A DNA stretch of 22,129 nt from Lentisphaeria bacterium UBA1784 (GCA_002315455.1 DCGG01000045.1:180-22308); one strand, 5' to 3'. Positions 1-7,335 are shown, counted from the first letter of the stretch. Program-made: numbers and translations. The notes: generated by a model from the letters alone, not told the origin.

Positions 1-10
1 TTTCGGTTTC

Positions 11-40
11 TGAGGGGACAGCGTTTCCGCTTTCCCCTCA
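11..40. repeat. Hairpin-forming inverted repeat
   Basis: Two 13-nt arms (11-23 and 28-40) are complementary at 12 of 13 positions, with one mismatch (C19/T32) and a 4-nt loop, TTTC. The stem is strong and GC-rich in its lower half. No run of T follows on either strand, so it is not a classical intrinsic terminator. It may be the 3' end signal of a gene lying left of the window or a structured non-coding element. The pairing is read directly; the role is unknown. Confidence 0.6.
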
Positions 41-69
41 AGAATCGAAAAGGTGGGTCTCGGACGAAA

Positions 70-141
70 GTCTGCAAACGCCCTGACCGCGCTCGGCGGC
101 GACCGCCTCGCATTCCGAGCGCGTTCAATACGTTTGCAGAC
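70..141. repeat. Nested inverted repeat (long hairpin)
   Basis: An outer perfect 11-bp inverted repeat (70-80 GTCTGCAAACG with 131-141 CGTTTGCAGAC) encloses an inner perfect 9-bp one (88-96 CGCGCTCGG with 115-123 CCGAGCGCG). The two stems are separated by a symmetric 7 x 7 nt internal loop, and small GGCGG/CCGCC complementarity lies in the apex. The symmetry is far beyond chance, so this is probably an RNA or cruciform structure, or a dispersed intergenic repeat. No poly-T tract follows it. No protein-coding reading of this stretch is supported. Confidence 0.7.
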
Positions 142-276
142 ACTCCTTGCCCGTATTTCAGGGCTGCTTGTGCAGAAGTGACTATTTCAGACCGGACAGG
201 GACGCCGGGCGTTTTGCTATGAGGACCCGATGCCGGAGACCTGCAATTTCGCGCCGGAGAGGTCTGCTGAAATCAC

Positions 277-305
277 TTGCAAATGCAGGCCGGGATCGCT
301 ATATT
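277..305 (+). promoter_or_regulatory. Sigma70-type promoter of the sialate O-acetylesterase gene
   Basis: A -35 box TTGCAA (277-282) and a -10 box TATATT (300-305) are separated by exactly 17 nt. Transcription would start near 312, giving a leader of about 35 nt to the ATG at 346. The same box sequences and spacing occur upstream of gyrB in this window, which supports the reading. Confidence 0.65.
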
Positions 306-316
306 ATGACTCGATA

Positions 317-327
317 TTCCATTGGAA
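317..327. promoter_or_regulatory. Palindrome at the predicted transcription start (possible operator)
   Basis: TTCCATTGGAA is an 11-bp palindrome around a single central T, lying just downstream of the -10 box and overlapping the expected start of the mRNA. A TTCC-N3-GGAA core also sits at the start site of the gyrB promoter. It is a candidate regulator-binding site by position only; short TTCC/GGAA words are common in this GC-rich sequence. Confidence 0.3.
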
Positions 328-330
328 CTC

Positions 331-336
331 AAGGAG
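331..336 (+). promoter_or_regulatory. Ribosome binding site deciding the esterase start
   Basis: AAGGAG lies 9 nt before the ATG at 346. An in-frame TTG at 322 has no comparable site and lies too close to the promoter, so 346 is chosen as the start. Confidence 0.7.
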
Positions 337-345
337 AAAATTTCC

Positions 346-2310
346 ATGATCACCGATCAGTTGACCCTTGCGGATCAGGAGCACTCCGGCAGTGCGGCCG
401 TCCTTCATCTTGCGCTCTCGCACCTTTTTCAGGATGGCGTCATCCTTCAGCGGGACCGCCGCATCCCCGTCTGGGGCAGAGCCGTTCCCGGAAGCCGCAT
501 CCTCTGCACCCTGGACGGAACGTCCGCCGTCACTTACGCCACCAGAAGCGGAGAGTTTTACCTGACGCTGCCGCCCCACGCTCCTGCGGACCATCTGACC
601 ATGGTCCTCTCCTCCCGGGAGGAATCGGTGACCATCCGGGAAGTAGCGGTGGGCGACGTCTTTCACATTTCCGGTCAGTCAAACATGCAGTTCGATCTGG
701 AATTCGGCGCTCAGCAGAAACTGGATGAAAATCCCTTCTCCATCCGTTGTTTCCGGGTGATCCCGGACACCGCCATCGGCGGCAGCGGCGACGTTTCCGG
801 CCACTGGACCAAGCCGGAGGAACGCCGGGGATTCTCTGCACTCGGATACTACTTCGCGCTGCGGATCAGCCAGCTCCGGCAGGTCCCGGTGGGACTGGTG
901 GATACTTCGGTTGGCGGCGTCAACATTGAGACCTTCCTCTCCGCCAAGGCGTTGAAACGCATCCCGGAACTCCGCTCCCGCGTGGAGGAGTTTGACGCCC
1001 ATTGCTTCGATCCGGAGCGGGACGTAGACCGGTCCGCTCCCGGATTCAATGCCGACAAGTTCTTCTTTGACCAGCTGAAACGGGTCATGCCGGCACTTCC
1101 GCCGGTCCCGGACTCCCTCGCCGGCTGGGAACGGCCCGGATTCGACGACTCCGCGTGGCAGGAGCAGGACCTCCCCGACAGCTGGACCCATGCCGGCCAT
1201 CCCGGTCCCGGCCGCTGTTTCTACCGGAAGCGGGTCACCATACCTGCCGCCTGGCAGGGGAAGGCGCTGACGCTCTCCCTCGGCGCCTGCGACCGTGCGG
1301 ACAAGACTTGGGTCAACGGCACGTTTCTGGGTGGTACGGGCGATCCCTCGGTGATGGACTTCTGGGATACGGTCCGCGTCTATTCCATCCCGGCGGAAGC
1401 GGTCTCCGGGCCGGAACTCACCATCGCCGTGGACGTCTCCAGCCTCGTCTCGGTCTGCACTCACGGAGGCATGACGGGACCGGAAGATGCCATGTTTCTT
1501 GCGTGCGGAGAGGAGAAGATCCCTCTCTCCGGAACGTGGAAACTGACGCGCGTCGCCGACACCGGAAATGCGCCCATGGCGGAGATGATCTACGTGGCAG
1601 GAGGCGACAAAGCGGTCCATCTGATCTACGACAACGCGCTCCGGCCACTGGCCCGGTTTCAGTTCTGCGGCGGCCTCTGGTATCAGGGGGAAGCCAACGC
1701 CTTGTGCAATCCCGAAGTCTACCAGCGCATGCTGGAGGAATTGATCCGGGACTGGCGGGAACTCTGGGGCGAAGACCTTCCAGTGCTGACGTTTGTTTTG
1801 CCGGGATTTCAGCGGCCCCATCTGGATTCGCCTTACAGCACGTGGGCGATCATTCGGGAAGCGCAGTTGCGGGGCTCTCTCGTGGCCACCGGATTCCCGG
1901 CGGTGAGCATCACCGATGCCGGCGACACCTACAACATCCACCCCGGAAACAAGCGTCTCCCGGGATTCCGGGCAGCGGAACAACTGGAGGCGCAACTCCA
2001 CGGCGGTGCCGCTTTCGGTGCGGTCTGTCTGGGGGCTGTGGCGAAGTCTGCGACGGAAGCGACCCTCGCCTTCAACACCCGGGGTGCCAAGTTGACCCTC
2101 AAATCGGACTCTCCCGGAATCGCGGGGATCGGTTTTGACGGGCGCACGGAGTCTCTCCGCGCGGAAGTGACCGCGCCTGACCGGATCAAGGTGACGCTTC
2201 CGGAGTTCCCGGTGCAAACCATCGCCTACGGCTGGTGCGACAATCCGATTGACGGCGGCATTCTCAGCGACAACGGCATTCCGGCATTCCCCTTCCGGCT
2301 GGAACTGTGA
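346..2310 (+). CDS. Sialate O-acetylesterase-like SGNH hydrolase
   Basis: This 654-residue protein should remove O-acetyl groups from sialic acid or another acetylated sugar. It begins with a beta domain typical of the family (LFQDGVILQRD...PVWG, about residues 27-44). The nucleophile block GQSNM follows at 110-114 (Ser112), then GLWYQGEANA at 443-452, and the Asp/His block with NIHPGNK near His532. Between the two halves of the catalytic domain (about residues 255-415) is a galactose-binding/GH2-like beta-sandwich insertion (GWERPGFDDSAW...), as in other long sialate esterases. No signal peptide is visible even from the upstream TTG, so the enzyme looks cytoplasmic, which is unusual for this family in glycan-degrading bacteria. 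It has its own promoter and converges on the minus-strand lipoprotein gene with only 9 nt between stop codons. Family assignment is firm; the natural substrate is inferred. Confidence 0.88.
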   Translation: MITDQLTLADQEHSGSAAVLHLALSHLFQDGVILQRDRRIPVWGRAVPGSRILCTLDGTSAVTYATRSGEFYLTLPPHAPADHLTMVLSSREESVTIREVAVGDVFHISGQSNMQFDLEFGAQQKLDENPFSIRCFRVIPDTAIGGSGDVSGHWTKPEERRGFSALGYYFALRISQLRQVPVGLVDTSVGGVNIETFLSAKALKRIPELRSRVEEFDAHCFDPERDVDRSAPGFNADKFFFDQLKRVMPALPPVPDSLAGWERPGFDDSAWQEQDLPDSWTHAGHPGPGRCFYRKRVTIPAAWQGKALTLSLGACDRADKTWVNGTFLGGTGDPSVMDFWDTVRVYSIPAEAVSGPELTIAVDVSSLVSVCTHGGMTGPEDAMFLACGEEKIPLSGTWKLTRVADTGNAPMAEMIYVAGGDKAVHLIYDNALRPLARFQFCGGLWYQGEANALCNPEVYQRMLEELIRDWRELWGEDLPVLTFVLPGFQRPHLDSPYSTWAIIREAQLRGSLVATGFPAVSITDAGDTYNIHPGNKRLPGFRAAEQLEAQLHGGAAFGAVCLGAVAKSATEATLAFNTRGAKLTLKSDSPGIAGIGFDGRTESLRAEVTAPDRIKVTLPEFPVQTIAYGWCDNPIDGGILSDNGIPAFPFRLEL

Positions 2311-2319
2311 ACTCCGGGG

Positions 2320-2757
2320 CTACCGGCCCTGCCAGATGCGCGCGCCGGCGGGGGAGATGAGACTCCAGGAGTCCCGTTCCTTCTCCATCCGTCCCTGAAG
2401 CGTGAAGCATCCCGGAGTCCCTTCCGGGCCCCGGCGGATGCCGGCGGTCTCGGCGGCAGCCTTCATCAAACGCTCCCCCAGCGCCAGACATTCCGGATCA
2501 CAGCGCAGGGACCACGCGCTCCCCGGACAGTGGCTCAAGGCACAGACGATCAGTTCCGTAACGAGACGGTTTTCCCGGGCGCGGGGGGACTCGGGCGCAG
2601 GCACGGCCGGTTCGTTTTTCACAATGTCGCCCTCCGGCGGATCGCCGGCGGGAAGGAACTCCATGCATCCGGCGGATAACGCCAGCAACGATGCCATGCA
2701 GAAACTCCCGAAGGCTCGGCGGAAAGTCCCAAGCTTTTGAAAGAGTGCGGTCATCAT
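2320..2757 (-). CDS. Small predicted lipoprotein of unknown function
   Basis: The 145-residue product starts with a basic/hydrophobic signal (residues 1-30) ending in a lipobox, LSAG followed by Cys31. The +2 residue is Met, so outer-membrane sorting is expected if E. coli rules apply. The mature part has an acidic/proline-rich linker (PEGDIVKNEPAVPAPESP) followed by a roughly 85-residue domain with several cysteines (CALSHCPGSAWSLRCDPEC). I do not recognise the domain. The start is set by an ATGATGA junction with the upstream zinc-ribbon gene; the ATG at 2757 overlaps that gene's stop, and a second ATG at 2754 is equally possible. It is the last gene of the ExbB/ExbD/TonB-like cluster, so a role as an outer-membrane anchor or partner of that complex is a reasonable inference. 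A longer reading frame to 2892 lies inside the neighbour and lacks a signal peptide, so it was not used. Confidence 0.75.
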   Translation of the reverse strand: MMTALFQKLGTFRRAFGSFCMASLLALSAGCMEFLPAGDPPEGDIVKNEPAVPAPESPRARENRLVTELIVCALSHCPGSAWSLRCDPECLALGERLMKAAAETAGIRRGPEGTPGCFTLQGRMEKERDSWSLISPAGARIWQGR

Positions 2758-2999
2758 TCGATATCCCGCTGTTTCCGGCGGAAACAAATGGAATTGCACC
2801 GGGGGCAACGGGTCAGGTTCACCGATTCCGCGGAAATGAACGCGTGGTGGCAGTTGTCGCAGTTGAAGAGCCGACTGCGATTGATTTTCCATTCATTCCG
2901 CTTCAGGCGGGCCTGTTCCCGGAACCACAGCACCAGCACCACCAGCACCCATAGCAGAAAATAAAGGAAAATGGCATCGGCAATGGAGAGAGGGATCAT
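2754..2999 (-). CDS. Small membrane-anchored zinc-ribbon protein
   Basis: This 81-residue protein has one N-terminal membrane segment (about residues 7-26), a basic juxtamembrane stretch (REQARLKRNEWK) and a C-terminal zinc-ribbon-like knuckle pair: Cys47-x2-Cys50 and Cys65-x2-Cys68, with an extra Cys72. The basic region after the helix predicts that the ribbon faces the cytoplasm (positive-inside rule). The start codon overlaps the stop of the TonB-like gene (ATGA) and its own stop overlaps the start of the lipoprotein gene, so all three are probably translationally coupled. I cannot name a family. It may regulate or assemble the neighbouring ExbB/ExbD-type complex, but that is inference from position. 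Confidence 0.78.
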   Translation of the reverse strand: MIPLSIADAIFLYFLLWVLVVLVLWFREQARLKRNEWKINRSRLFNCDNCHHAFISAESVNLTRCPRCNSICFRRKQRDIE

Positions 3000-3706
3000 T
3001 TTGCACCTCCGTTATCCATGGGCCAGTTCACGGTGAAGCGCTCGCCATCCGGGACCTCCGGCAGAAAACGCAAGATCGTGCTTCCGGCCAAGGCATCCAG
3101 CGCGGGAACGCCGCAGGAGCGTTCCGCTATCGCCAGCGCCATCTCCTGCTGACGGATGATCCGTACCACGGTGGGCCCGGCGACTTCGGCAGTCTCATGA
3201 TCTACGGCCATCGGGATAGAAACCTTTTTCCCCGAGGAATCCAATACCTGCGCCCGGTAGGGGGCTGGTGCCTCCACTTTACCCAAGGGCATGGTCACAG
3301 CCGATCCCAACGCCTCTGTGGGAAGAAGGACCGGAGAGTTTCCCGCGGGACGCTGGCAATTGACGGCATCCGCAGGATTTTCTGCGGTGATCTCGTGATG
3401 CAGGACATCCGGCAGAATGCCGGAGATTCCGGCGGCGTGACCTGGATCGGCGAAAGAAGCGGGGTCATGCAGCACCATCCAGCGGCACATGCGCTTGGCT
3501 TCGGCGGGGGAGAGGGCCTGTCCGGAAAGCAAGGTGGCTTTGGAGGAAACGTTGCTGACGGACCGGGGCTCCTCCTTCTTCACTCCGATCAGCAGAAACA
3601 GCAGAGCGTGGGAGACGACAACGACCCCCAGCGCTTCGAACCAGTGCCATACTGCCGGACGGGAAGACCGGACGAAGGACCATTTCCGCTGTGCCATGGA
3701 GTTCAT
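2996..3706 (-). CDS. TonB-like energy-transducing protein (divergent)
   Basis: The 236-residue protein has a short cytoplasmic N-terminus, one membrane helix (about residues 24-42), a long low-complexity periplasmic stretch and a compact C-terminal region (177-230). That region, VVRIIRQQEMALAIAERSCGVPALDALAGS...FTVNWPM, follows the TonB C-terminal pattern: variable strand, small-residue turn, GxPALDxxA helix, then a final beta strand. It sits directly after ExbB- and ExbD-type genes, where a TonB or TolA partner is expected, and its ATG overlaps the exbD-like stop (ATGA). TonB's usual Pro/Lys-rich spacer is replaced by a non-repetitive linker. Topology and operon position are clear. The TonB assignment is by pattern only, and TolA-like or wholly new partners are alternatives. 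Confidence 0.72.
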   Translation of the reverse strand: MNSMAQRKWSFVRSSRPAVWHWFEALGVVVVSHALLFLLIGVKKEEPRSVSNVSSKATLLSGQALSPAEAKRMCRWMVLHDPASFADPGHAAGISGILPDVLHHEITAENPADAVNCQRPAGNSPVLLPTEALGSAVTMPLGKVEAPAPYRAQVLDSSGKKVSIPMAVDHETAEVAGPTVVRIIRQQEMALAIAERSCGVPALDALAGSTILRFLPEVPDGERFTVNWPMDNGGAK

Positions 3707-4170
3707 TCCAGTTTTGCCGCAGATTTTTCGCCGGAGACCGCGACCGCAATGAAACTGGGGACTCCGGCCTTCTCCGCGATGGCCATGATCTGCGCCACCG
3801 CTTCAAAATCCACCCGCCGGTCACTGCGGATGATGATGGCCGCTTGCCGGGAGACGTCGTGGAGCCGGGAAAGAGCCTGCGGCAGTTGTTCCAATCCGAT
3901 GCGGCTGTCCTGATAATAGAGTTCCACGCCCTCGCCATTGGCCCCCGGGACCACGGTGACGATGTATTTTTCCAGATCCGCAGGAGCGGCGGCGCCCACC
4001 ACAGGAAGATCCACCTTGACGCCATAGACCTTGATGAAGGACTTGGAGATGAAGAGAAACATCACGATCAGAAGGCCGATATCCAGCAGCGCGATCATGG
4101 GGGGCCATCCGAGATACGGCTTCAGCCGCGGCGCGTAGCGGCGGAAACCGATCTTTGTCATCGGAGTCAT
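3703..4170 (-). CDS. ExbD/TolR-family biopolymer transport protein
   Basis: The 155-residue protein has the ExbD layout: a basic N-terminal tail, a single membrane helix (about 25-42) containing the essential proton-carrying aspartate (Asp30 in ALLDIGLLIVMF), and a periplasmic domain ending IIIRSDRRVDFEAVAQIMAIAEKAGVPSFIAV, which matches the family's typical DxxvxyxxvvxvmdxxkxaGi block. It should form the inner-membrane motor with the ExbB/TolQ protein encoded 3 nt upstream and pass energy to the TonB-like protein. AGGAGG 8 nt before the ATG at 4170 supports this start over the internal ATG at 4161. Whether it is functionally ExbD or TolR cannot be told from sequence alone. Confidence 0.9.
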   Translation of the reverse strand: MTPMTKIGFRRYAPRLKPYLGWPPMIALLDIGLLIVMFLFISKSFIKVYGVKVDLPVVGAAAPADLEKYIVTVVPGANGEGVELYYQDSRIGLEQLPQALSRLHDVSRQAAIIIRSDRRVDFEAVAQIMAIAEKAGVPSFIAVAVSGEKSAAKLE

Positions 4171-4173
4171 GGA

Positions 4174-4800
4174 TCACTCCTCCTGCTTGGAAGTTTTTTC
4201 CAGAGAACGCTTCCGTTCAAAGAAACTGAGAATCTCCAGAGAGGCCTTCTCCATATCCAGAGAGATGGTGCTCACCCGGGCCACCAGATAGTTGTATCCG
4301 AGGTAAGCCGGGATCGCCACCGCCAGCCCGGCCGCCGTGGTGATCAGAGCCTGATAGGCTCCGGTCAGGTAGAGGTTGCTGCCGACTTCGCTGGTAAAGA
4401 CGCTGAGCATTCCCAAAACCGTTCCGAAAAGACCCAGCAGAGGCAGGATGAAGGCGATGATGCCGAGGAGTTTCACGTGGCGCTCCAGCTTGGGGAGTTC
4501 CTCCAGCGCGGCCTCATCGATCGCCGCCTGAATGTCCTCATCCTTTCGCCCGTAGGCGGTGATGGCGGCGCCCAGCAACCGGGCCGCCGGCCCCGGGGTA
4601 TTGTCGCAAAGAGTGACGGCTTCGACCAAGCCGTTCCGTCCCAGCACGTTGAAGAGGCCGTGGAGCAGTTCCCGCACGTTGATCTCCTCCCTGTGGAACT
4701 GCAGAGCCTTCTCGAAAAAGACGAAAAGCGCCACCAGACTGCAGATCAGAATGATCCACATCAGCGGTCCGCCTTTCACCATGATCTCATAAAACTGCAT
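4174..4800 (-). CDS. MotA/TolQ/ExbB-family proton channel
   Basis: This protein of about 208 residues has the three-helix TolQ/ExbB topology (helices near residues 12-30, 110-134 and 147-172). It shows the conserved LPLLGLFGTVLGM segment and the ALITTAAGLAVAIPAYLGYNYL pore helix. It conducts protons to energise the ExbD/TonB-like partners encoded just downstream. Two starts are possible. The ATG at 4809 has GGAAGG directly abutting it, which is too close, whereas the ATG at 4800 (MQFYEIM) has the same GGAAGG at a 9-nt spacing, so 4800 is preferred. The gene begins 15 nt after the TPR gene's stop and its own stop is 3 nt before the exbD-like gene. Confidence 0.92.
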   Translation of the reverse strand: MQFYEIMVKGGPLMWIILICSLVALFVFFEKALQFHREEINVRELLHGLFNVLGRNGLVEAVTLCDNTPGPAARLLGAAITAYGRKDEDIQAAIDEAALEELPKLERHVKLLGIIAFILPLLGLFGTVLGMLSVFTSEVGSNLYLTGAYQALITTAAGLAVAIPAYLGYNYLVARVSTISLDMEKASLEILSFFERKRSLEKTSKQEE

Positions 4801-4815
4801 TTTCGTCATCCTTCC

Positions 4816-7311
4816 TTATTTTTTTTGCCTGCCGCTGCGGGAGTGGGAACGAACCTCATCGCGGAGCCGGATAAGGTCCTCGCCTTCACCGGAAAGTCCC
4901 AGCGAGCCATAGAGGTCGATGACCCGGTTGGCCCGCTGAAGCCATCCCGGCCCCCGGTCCTGAACGATCACCCGGAGCGCCTCATAGACTGCCTGCGCAC
5001 ACCAGACCGGCTCCGGTTTGGCGCCGGAGCGCCTCAATTCCGAAGCGAGGTAGAGGGTGCGTTCCCACTCGGAAACGGCCTCGTTCCGCCGGCCCCGCAG
5101 GAGCAGACAACGCCCCAGATGAAAACTGCTGCGGATCTGGATCGCGGGAAACGCAGACTTCTCGGTCAGATTCCGGTAGATTTTCTCGGCCCGCTCCAGA
5201 TCCGGACCGTTATGCCGGGAGCCCGCCAGTCGGAAAGAAGCATCCGCGATCCCGCTTGCCGCGGCGTCCGCGAAAGCGCCGGCCGATCGGCTCTGCAAGG
5301 CCCGGGAGTAGAACTCCCGCCCTTCTGAAAAATCCCCCTGATCGCAAGCGTATTCTCCCGCCAGCATGGCGATTTCCGGAGCCAGCGGCTTCGCCGGTTC
5401 GGCCTCCAGCGCCTTCCGCAATTCGCGCAAGGCATCGGGCTGCCGTCCCATGGCGGAGAGGGTCTTGGCCTTCAGCAGCAGAAATTCATCCTGCATTCTG
5501 GGATCTGCAACGGCCGGACCCTGCCGGTCCGCCAGAGCGAGCACCTCGGCGTATTTCTTCTCGGCGAGCATTTTGGTCCCGAACTCCACCTCCGCCGCGG
5601 CGAGGATGGGGTCCTTGGCATAACGTTCCCGGAGTTTCCGCATGATCGGCGCGGCACTGGTAGAATTCTGCGTGCGGCACTTCTCCTGAAGCGCCAGAAA
5701 GAGCGCAGACGCCGCCCGGGAAGAGTCCGGATGCTTCTCCGCAAACGCCAACAGCAGAGTCACCGACGGCTCTCCGGAACGGAACCGGATCAATGCCACG
5801 GCGAAGTCCGCTTCCGCGGCCATGGGAGTTCCGGTAAAATCCGCCGAAAATTTCTGAAAATAGTCCATGGCTTTCACCGGCTGACCGGCGCGCATCTCGA
5901 TCTCCCCTTGCTGAAAGCGGGCAAACATGGCGAATTCCCGGACGCTGGAATGGGAGAGCTGTTCCGCGGCCATTCTCGCTTCCGGCCATTTCTCTGCGCC
6001 CATCAGAGCCTGGATCCGGATCTGTTCCGCCCGGTCGTCCGCGCCCTCCGGGATCTCTTCCAGCACCTTCAGCGCCGCGGCATAGTCCTTCTGCCGCAGG
6101 CAGTAGGCGGCGAAGTCGTCCAACGCGCCGTAATGGCGGTCGCTCCGCGCCAGTGTGCGAATGGCATAGGAGTACATCCTCCGGGCGGTATTGCGGTCCC
6201 CATGGCGCTCGGCATAGGCGGCGGCATCGTAAGCGGCCGCGATGCGTTCATCCTGCGCCAGTTCGCCATCCGCCATCACACGATCAAAGGCTTCGATGCT
6301 CTCCGTGTAGCGTCCGGAGCGTTCCAGCAGGCGGCCGCATTGCAGCAGGAGCATCCCCCGGTCAGGAGCCGAAGGAAAAGCTCGGATGTATTCCATGATC
6401 CGCGCCTGCGCTTCCGCCGGAGAGTTCTCCATCTGGAGGTTGATCCGCCGGCGGAGGTTATCCCGGCGCTCCGCATCGTTGCGGACGTAGAGGGAGGCAT
6501 CGGCCAGCAACTGGTCGGCGTCGGCGATCCGGCCCGTCTTCTCCAATGCCGTGGCGCCGTGGGTCAGCATGGTGAGCAGGAAGGGATCTGGGATCACCGC
6601 CTGCTTGCCGGAATCCTTCAACTGCTTCCAGTCGGTCAGGAACCGGTCCAACTCCCCTGCGGCCAGATGGCGGCAGAGGCGAAGTTTCTGATTTTCGGGA
6701 TCCGAGAGGTCCAGTTTGGCGATCTCCTGATCGGCCAGCTTCAGGTCTCCCCGCCGGATGGAGGTGAGAATGATCCCCCGCACGCCCCTGTCCCGCCAAT
6801 CAGCGTTCCGGCTGGTGGAGAGTTCCCGGAACACGGCTTCCGCGGCCTGATAATCCTTGAGTTCCAGATCGACGAGACCGAGCTGTTCACTGATCTCCTC
6901 CTTGGAGACCGTGCCGGGATTGCGCCAAAGGGTCTCGAAGAAGGTGCGGGCCTGTTCGTTCTTGCCTTCGGCGGCAAAGATCATACCCGGCAGGATCCCT
7001 GCGGAACGGGCGGGAAACCGCTTCCGGAACTCCTCGTGCCGCGCCCGGGCGGAGGGGAGGTCTCCGCTCAGGAGTTCCGCCTCGCCCAGCCGAAGCAGGA
7101 TCTCCGCCCAGGCGTCCTCGTTGGATTCCGAAGCCAGCGCCGCCCGGTAGAACTTCACCGCGTTGGTGAAGTCCCGGTGCTGCATGGCATCGTCGCCCAT
7201 GCGCCGGTCGGGGATCGGCCCCGCTTCCAGCGCCAGCGCGATCAGAAGTGCGCCACCGGTCAGGACCGGGACCACGCTCTTTCCCGCGACTGCAGAAAGA
7301 AAGGAGAACAT
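4816..7311 (-). CDS. Large TPR-repeat protein with N-terminal membrane anchor
   Basis: The 831-residue protein has an N-terminal hydrophobic segment (about residues 13-31, either anchor or signal peptide) followed almost to the end by helical TPR-type repeats. Examples are AMQHRDFTNAVKFYRAALASE near 42-62, YTESIEAFDRVMADG mid-protein, KAMDYFQKFSADFTGTPMAAEADFA and GDFSEGREFYSRALQSR in the second half. Such proteins act as scaffolds in the periplasm; BamD/CpoB-like TPR proteins accompany Tol systems. GGAGG 9 nt before the ATG at 7311 supports the start. It lies 24 nt after recA and 15 nt before the ExbB-like gene, so it is probably the first envelope gene of the cluster. The partner and exact role are unknown; the fold call is strong. 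Confidence 0.85.
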   Translation of the reverse strand: MFSFLSAVAGKSVVPVLTGGALLIALALEAGPIPDRRMGDDAMQHRDFTNAVKFYRAALASESNEDAWAEILLRLGEAELLSGDLPSARARHEEFRKRFPARSAGILPGMIFAAEGKNEQARTFFETLWRNPGTVSKEEISEQLGLVDLELKDYQAAEAVFRELSTSRNADWRDRGVRGIILTSIRRGDLKLADQEIAKLDLSDPENQKLRLCRHLAAGELDRFLTDWKQLKDSGKQAVIPDPFLLTMLTHGATALEKTGRIADADQLLADASLYVRNDAERRDNLRRRINLQMENSPAEAQARIMEYIRAFPSAPDRGMLLLQCGRLLERSGRYTESIEAFDRVMADGELAQDERIAAAYDAAAYAERHGDRNTARRMYSYAIRTLARSDRHYGALDDFAAYCLRQKDYAAALKVLEEIPEGADDRAEQIRIQALMGAEKWPEARMAAEQLSHSSVREFAMFARFQQGEIEMRAGQPVKAMDYFQKFSADFTGTPMAAEADFAVALIRFRSGEPSVTLLLAFAEKHPDSSRAASALFLALQEKCRTQNSTSAAPIMRKLRERYAKDPILAAAEVEFGTKMLAEKKYAEVLALADRQGPAVADPRMQDEFLLLKAKTLSAMGRQPDALRELRKALEAEPAKPLAPEIAMLAGEYACDQGDFSEGREFYSRALQSRSAGAFADAAASGIADASFRLAGSRHNGPDLERAEKIYRNLTEKSAFPAIQIRSSFHLGRCLLLRGRRNEAVSEWERTLYLASELRRSGAKPEPVWCAQAVYEALRVIVQDRGPGWLQRANRVIDLYGSLGLSGEGEDLIRLRDEVRSHSRSGRQKK

Positions 7312-7335
7312 GAGAGTATCCCTCCCGGGATGATG

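Noticed and set aside
195..220. GACGCC/GGGCGTTTT as an intrinsic terminator
   Set aside because: The stem is 5 bp around a single base, leaving no room for a loop, and the T-run is short.
679..2217. A 512-codon minus-strand frame over the sialate esterase
   Set aside because: Shadow of a gene with clear catalytic motifs, promoter and ribosome binding site.
4801..4809. ATG at 4809 as the exbB start
   Set aside because: GGAAGG abuts this codon directly; the ATG at 4800 has the same site at a normal 9-nt distance. The difference is only three residues.
3691..5328. A 545-codon plus-strand frame over the exbD, exbB and TPR genes
   Set aside because: Antisense shadow of three well-supported genes; Gln/His/Arg-rich with no motif.
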